Shown: piece after piece, positions 60,427-64,000 of the stretch
Layout: each line of letters begins with the position of its first letter
How positions within the stretch are numbered: the stretch's first letter is position 1
DNA from: Grimontia kaedaensis
Lineage (GTDB): Bacteria; Pseudomonadota; Gammaproteobacteria; Enterobacterales; Vibrionaceae
Reading direction: 5' to 3'
Assembly (NCBI RefSeq): GCF_023746615.1
Contig: NZ_CP082276.1
Span: 62,001 to 126,000 of the forward strand
DNA: 64,000 bases
Notes under the pieces: model-generated
The model's database searches: none
The model's input: only the letters and a program-made list of their open reading frames with translations
Told to the model about the DNA's origin: nothing
Program-made: the position numbers and the translations under genes

Positions 60427-61191
60427 ATGTTTGCTACTAAGAAATCTGCGAATTTAGTCCGTAATTACAAGCTGGATGAATTTCATTTTTTTAATGTTAA
60501 TAATACTATCCAAATCGGGGCGATCAACGATATTGGAAGTTGGGTTGTAAAGTTTAGTGTTTTTAGTCAGCCTATAGTTAGACGATTTGGCCATTTCGAA
60601 AAAAAAGCGAGAGAGTTACTCTTTAGACCACATAATATTGATGATGTGGACGCTTTTTATAATGGTTTATCACGAGAGAACAAGAGAAACCTTGCTGAGG
60701 AACAAATCAAATTCCTAACATCACAGGTTAGGAAGAGAAATATTAACCTCGATGAAGGTGAACTGATATTTATCAATATGGAACCTGAGGTGTTATCGTT
60801 TCTAACTGTGGAGGTTTATGAACTTTACCAAGCGCTTTTTTACGCTGGCGCGAATTTAGTTATTGAAATTACGGAACGAAATATTGAACGACTTGATCTT
60901 AAAAGTGTATATAGACTTTTTGACCTTGGGGTTGAGTTTGCGCTTGACGATTTCGACCTGATGGGGCGGCACTTGGACTTTTCGCTTGTGGCGAATGAAT
61001 GTTTTCGCTTTATAAAGATTGAGCTTGATATGGCGTTACAATATAAAAACACTGTATCTGAAATAAGAGAAAGTTTTGGTAAAGAAGTGATCGTTGAGCG
61101 TGTTGAATTTCAAGAGTCTATGTTAGAGGTTATGACGTTACATTGTGACTACCTACAAGGATATTTATTGGCTGATCCACAGTTGCTTTAA
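60427..61191 (+). CDS. EAL-domain cyclic-di-GMP phosphodiesterase, stand-alone
   Basis: A 254-residue cytoplasmic protein consisting of an EAL domain with no sensor domain. The name motif reads ELL at residues 63-65. The other catalytic residues are present: Asn117, Glu147/150 (EITE), Asp174-Asp175 (DDFD), Lys197, Glu224 and Gln244 (LQGYLLADP). It may therefore be active. GAGGT precedes the ATG. It diverges from the Ig-like lipoprotein operon, linking that surface system to c-di-GMP by position. Confidence 0.87.
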   Translation: MFATKKSANLVRNYKLDEFHFFNVNNTIQIGAINDIGSWVVKFSVFSQPIVRRFGHFEKKARELLFRPHNIDDVDAFYNGLSRENKRNLAEEQIKFLTSQVRKRNINLDEGELIFINMEPEVLSFLTVEVYELYQALFYAGANLVIEITERNIERLDLKSVYRLFDLGVEFALDDFDLMGRHLDFSLVANECFRFIKIELDMALQYKNTVSEIRESFGKEVIVERVEFQESMLEVMTLHCDYLQGYLLADPQLL

Positions 61192-61207
61192 TGGAACTAA
61201 CGGTGAA

Positions 61208-61242
61208 CTAAGTACAGTGTTCTCTTCTGTACTTAGTTTTTT
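61208..61242 (+). terminator. terminator after the EAL gene
   Basis: CTAAGTACAG-N9-CTGTACTTAG followed by TTTTTT. Confidence 0.92.
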
Positions 61243-61439
61243 GCGTTGAGGGGCGCCCGTTTGATGTTTTTATTTCTGATGATGTGCTTCTATAGCGTTT
61301 ATTAGAAACCGTTAGTCTTGCCTTGATATAACCACTGAGGGTGTATTTAAACAAACTATTCTTTGGTAATGCTTCCTAAAATCTTCTATATAATCGACTT
61401 ACAATGTTATGCAATGTCACTTTCTAGTCTTTGGCTATA

Positions 61440-64000
61440 TCATTGAAAATCTCGAGAATGGATGAGTAGCTGATCGAGGGTGTGCGTCATGTCGATCAAC
61501 CTTCCTGCTACCACATGCACCACATCGCCTTCTCGCTCAAGAATCCCTTTCACCTTTAATATCTTTGCTGTCACAAAAGGGGTGTTTTGCGCTCGCGCAG
61601 TAGCAAGCCACACCACCACATTGATGTTTCCGGTATGGTCTTCCAGCGTCACGAAGGTCACGCCACTGGCTGTGCCGGGGCGCTGTCTGCCAGTCACCAC
61701 TCCAGCAACGGTTATCGCTGAGCCTGAACGTAGGGTATCGAGCTCATTGGCCAATCGGTGCTTGCCCAATTTTCCGCTTTCATCCAGCAGTGCGATAGGG
61801 TGCTTGCCGAGCGTCAGGCCTGTCGCTGCGTAATCTTCAATCAAGTCTTCCACCGCCGAAGGTGCGGTAATCGCGTTAGCATCAGAGCAGTCGGGCTGTG
61901 AGCTGGAAAATAGTGGCAGAACATGACTGTCATCCATCATCTGCCAGCGGGCAGAAAAGCGATTACTTGCAAGTGCTTTGGTGGCATTAGCACTGGCTAG
62001 GGCTTCCAAATCGCCCCGGCTCAATCCGCATTTTCTGATATCGTTGAGATGCTGGAATCCAGTGCTGGGGCGACATCGCAATAACTTCTCTGCGCTAATG
62101 TCGGATAAGCCTTTCACGATACGAAAGCCAAGTTGCAGTGCGGGCTTTCCTTGCACCGTGATCTGTTGGTGATCCCACTGGCTGCGGTTGACGCAAACAG
62201 GGAGAATTTGCACATGATGACGGGAGGCGTCCTGCAATAGCTGTGACGGACTATAGAAGCCCATAGGCTGACTGTTGAGCAGCGAGCAGTAAAAGGCGAC
62301 CGGATAGTAGTGTTTTAGCCATGAAGAGGTGTAAGCCAATACCGCGAACGAAGCACTGTGAGATTCGGGGAAGCCATACTCACCAAAGCCCTGAATCTGG
62401 CGGAAGATTTGCTCGGCGAACTCAATATTATAACCGCGCTCTTGCATGCCGTTGATCAGCTTTTCACGAAAAGAGGCTAGCTTGCCACTGCGTTTCCACG
62501 CCGCCATTGCTCGGCGAAGTTGGTCGGCTTCGCCGCCACTGAATCCTGCGGCGACCATGGCAAGCTGGATCACCTGCTCCTGAAAAATGGGTACGCCCAT
62601 GGTTCGGGATAAGACAGATTTTACCTCTTCCGATGGGTAAGTGATTTTCTCTTCGCCCCAGCGCCTTTTGAGGTATGGGTGTACCATATCTCCCTGAATC
62701 GGACCGGGGCGGACAATGGCAATTTGAATGACCAGATCGTAATAACAGTTCGGGCGAAGCCTTGGTAGCATGCTCATCTGTGCGCGAGATTCCACCTGAA
62801 ACACGCCGACAGAATCTGCTTTCTGGAGTTGTTGATAGACAATAGGATCATCACCCATGGCGGTGATGTCAGCAATCGACAAACTGCGCTGATGCTGCTT
62901 ATCGATAATGGCAAAAGCTTTGCGTATAGCGCTCAACATACCCAGTGCCAGAATGTCTACTTTCAGCAGCCCAAGGGATTCCAGATCATCTTTGTCCCAT
63001 TGGATCACACTGCGCTCTGCCATGGCGGCATTTTCCACTGGCACCAGTTCATACAAAGGGCCTGCGGAGATAATAAAACCGCCGACATGTTGGCTTAGGT
63101 GACGTGGAAAGCCGCGGATTTCTTCAACCAACTCCAGAAGCCAGCGCCCAAGATGTGATTGGGTATCCAGCCCCAGCGCTTCAAGTTGCTCACCTTTATC
63201 CAGCCCTTTGTCGCGGTGGTTAAGATTTTTAATGTAGTAATCCAATTGGGTTTCATTGAGCCCCAACGCCTTGCCGACATCGCGAAACGCACTTTTAAAA
63301 CGGTAGGTAATCACTGTCGCGGCAATAGCCGCACGCTGACGGCCATACTTTTGGTAGATGTAGCGGAAAACTTCCTCGCGCCGTTCGTGCTCGAAGTCGA
63401 CATCAATATCCGGCGGTTCATTACGTTCTTTAGAGATAAACCGCTCGAACAGGACATTGATTTTCTCCGGGTTCACCGCGGTGATTTCAAGGCAATAACA
63501 CACCACAGAGTTCGCCGCTGACCCACGGCCTTGATACAGAATGCCCTGTGATTTCGCGTACTGCACAATGTCGTAAATGGTGAGGAAAAAATACTCGTAC
63601 TGCTGTTCGGCAATCAGCCCCAGCTCTTTATCAATGGTTGCGCGGATCTCTGGCTTAATCCCGTTCGGGAAACGTTTTCCAATGCCTTCTTCTACTAAGT
63701 GGCGCAAGTAACTGCTGGCGGTAAACCCATCTGGAACCAGTTCTGCAGGGTATTCATAGCGAAGCTCACTGAGGCAGAAGGCACATTTGGCGGCAATACG
63801 CTGGGTCTCTCTTCGCCAGCTTTCTGGATAGAGCTTTTCCAGTTTCTCAATCGGTTTGAGTGCCTGCTCACCATTTCTGGGTAATTCAAAGCCGCATTGC
63901 TGCAAGGGCCTGCCGAGCCGAATGGCAGTGATCACATCTAACAACGGCTGGCGGCGAGGGTGATGCATCAATACATCGTTGGTGCAGACAATCGGTAGGG
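61440..64000 (-). CDS. dnaE2: error-prone DNA polymerase DnaE2/ImuC (5' end outside window)
   Basis: The C-terminal part (about 853 codons) of an alpha-subunit-like polymerase. The visible N-terminal edge, LPIVCTNDVLMHHPRRQPLLD, belongs to the PHP domain. The catalytic Asp pair is in PPDIDVDFEHERREE, followed by QQYEYFFLTIYDIVQYAKSQGI, tandem HhH elements and a C-terminal OB fold (TVAGVVTGRQRPGTASGVTFVTLED). DnaE2 usually works with ImuA/ImuB in SOS mutagenesis, and those genes would lie upstream beyond base 64000. Most of the chain is intact. Confidence 0.93.
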   Translation of the reverse strand, partial: LPIVCTNDVLMHHPRRQPLLDVITAIRLGRPLQQCGFELPRNGEQALKPIEKLEKLYPESWRRETQRIAAKCAFCLSELRYEYPAELVPDGFTASSYLRHLVEEGIGKRFPNGIKPEIRATIDKELGLIAEQQYEYFFLTIYDIVQYAKSQGILYQGRGSAANSVVCYCLEITAVNPEKINVLFERFISKERNEPPDIDVDFEHERREEVFRYIYQKYGRQRAAIAATVITYRFKSAFRDVGKALGLNETQLDYYIKNLNHRDKGLDKGEQLEALGLDTQSHLGRWLLELVEEIRGFPRHLSQHVGGFIISAGPLYELVPVENAAMAERSVIQWDKDDLESLGLLKVDILALGMLSAIRKAFAIIDKQHQRSLSIADITAMGDDPIVYQQLQKADSVGVFQVESRAQMSMLPRLRPNCYYDLVIQIAIVRPGPIQGDMVHPYLKRRWGEEKITYPSEEVKSVLSRTMGVPIFQEQVIQLAMVAAGFSGGEADQLRRAMAAWKRSGKLASFREKLINGMQERGYNIEFAEQIFRQIQGFGEYGFPESHSASFAVLAYTSSWLKHYYPVAFYCSLLNSQPMGFYSPSQLLQDASRHHVQILPVCVNRSQWDHQQITVQGKPALQLGFRIVKGLSDISAEKLLRCRPSTGFQHLNDIRKCGLSRGDLEALASANATKALASNRFSARWQMMDDSHVLPLFSSSQPDCSDANAITAPSAVEDLIEDYAATGLTLGKHPIALLDESGKLGKHRLANELDTLRSGSAITVAGVVTGRQRPGTASGVTFVTLEDHTGNINVVVWLATARAQNTPFVTAKILKVKGILEREGDVVHVVAGRLIDMTHTLDQLLIHSRDFQ

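Overview
The window reads as chromosomal DNA of a marine gammaproteobacterium, most likely Vibrionaceae of the Grimontia/Enterovibrio/Photobacterium type. The basis is CheV, PilZ and EAL signalling genes, an OmpU-type porin, Vibrio-style palindromic repeats (TATACCCAAACNACCTGAAG type), lateral-flagellin-like and FliH-like remnants, and a ToxR/ToxS-like pair. The genus is an inference from gene content. No tRNA, rRNA, CRISPR array, prophage, integrase or intact insertion sequence was seen.

Layout. (1) 1-9.6 kb: a galactoside utilisation locus with lacZ (cut by the window edge), a GH36 alpha-galactosidase, a LacI-type regulator and an importer ATPase on the minus strand, diverging from two permeases and a sugar-binding protein. 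(2) 9.7-15.4 kb: small metabolic and regulatory genes (nitrilase-family hydrolase, cupin, EamA transporter, AraC regulator, DUF2750 protein, hppD) plus an uncatalogued 34-codon membrane-protein ORF. (3) 15.5-19.4 kb: a signalling module of PilZ protein, periplasmic binding protein and divergent hybrid histidine kinase. (4) 19.4-27.5 kb: the glycerol ABC importer operon glpSTPQUV, divergent from a sigma-54 activator, with a good sigma-54 promoter. (5) 28-33.2 kb: a porin, a LysR regulator, a 266-bp interspersed repeat and the acetoacetate genes atoB-atoD-atoA. (6) 33.2-49.9 kb: an apparent genomic island flanked by direct repeats of the atoA 3' end plus its terminator. It carries an IclR regulator, purU-folD-soxBDAG, an Ldh_2-family dehydrogenase, a two-component system with a sigma-54 response regulator, and a PhnDCEE-type importer. 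Broken flagellin and fliH pieces lie inside it. (7) 50.1-55.2 kb: two divergent cheV genes, sixA and unknown genes. (8) 55.4-61.2 kb: an AT-rich accessory island with an outer-membrane barrel, a ToxR/ToxS-like overlapping pair in an operon with a large Ig-like lipoprotein, and a divergent EAL phosphodiesterase. (9) 61.4-64 kb: dnaE2, cut by the window edge.

How the genes work together. The galactoside locus imports galactosides and hydrolyses them inside the cell under a LacI-type repressor. The sox cluster demethylates sarcosine to glycine plus 5,10-methylene-THF; FolD and PurU take the one-carbon unit to formate. Next to it, a sensor kinase and a sigma-54 response regulator very probably switch on the PhnDCEE importer through two 18-bp direct repeats (42 bp apart) and a -24/-12 promoter, all visible upstream of phnD.

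The most novel-looking parts are the lipoprotein/ToxR-like/ToxS-like operon (a candidate co-component sensory cassette), the repeat-flanked sox/phn island, and the complete two-component/UAS/sigma-54 circuit for a phosphonate-type importer with no catabolic genes beside it.
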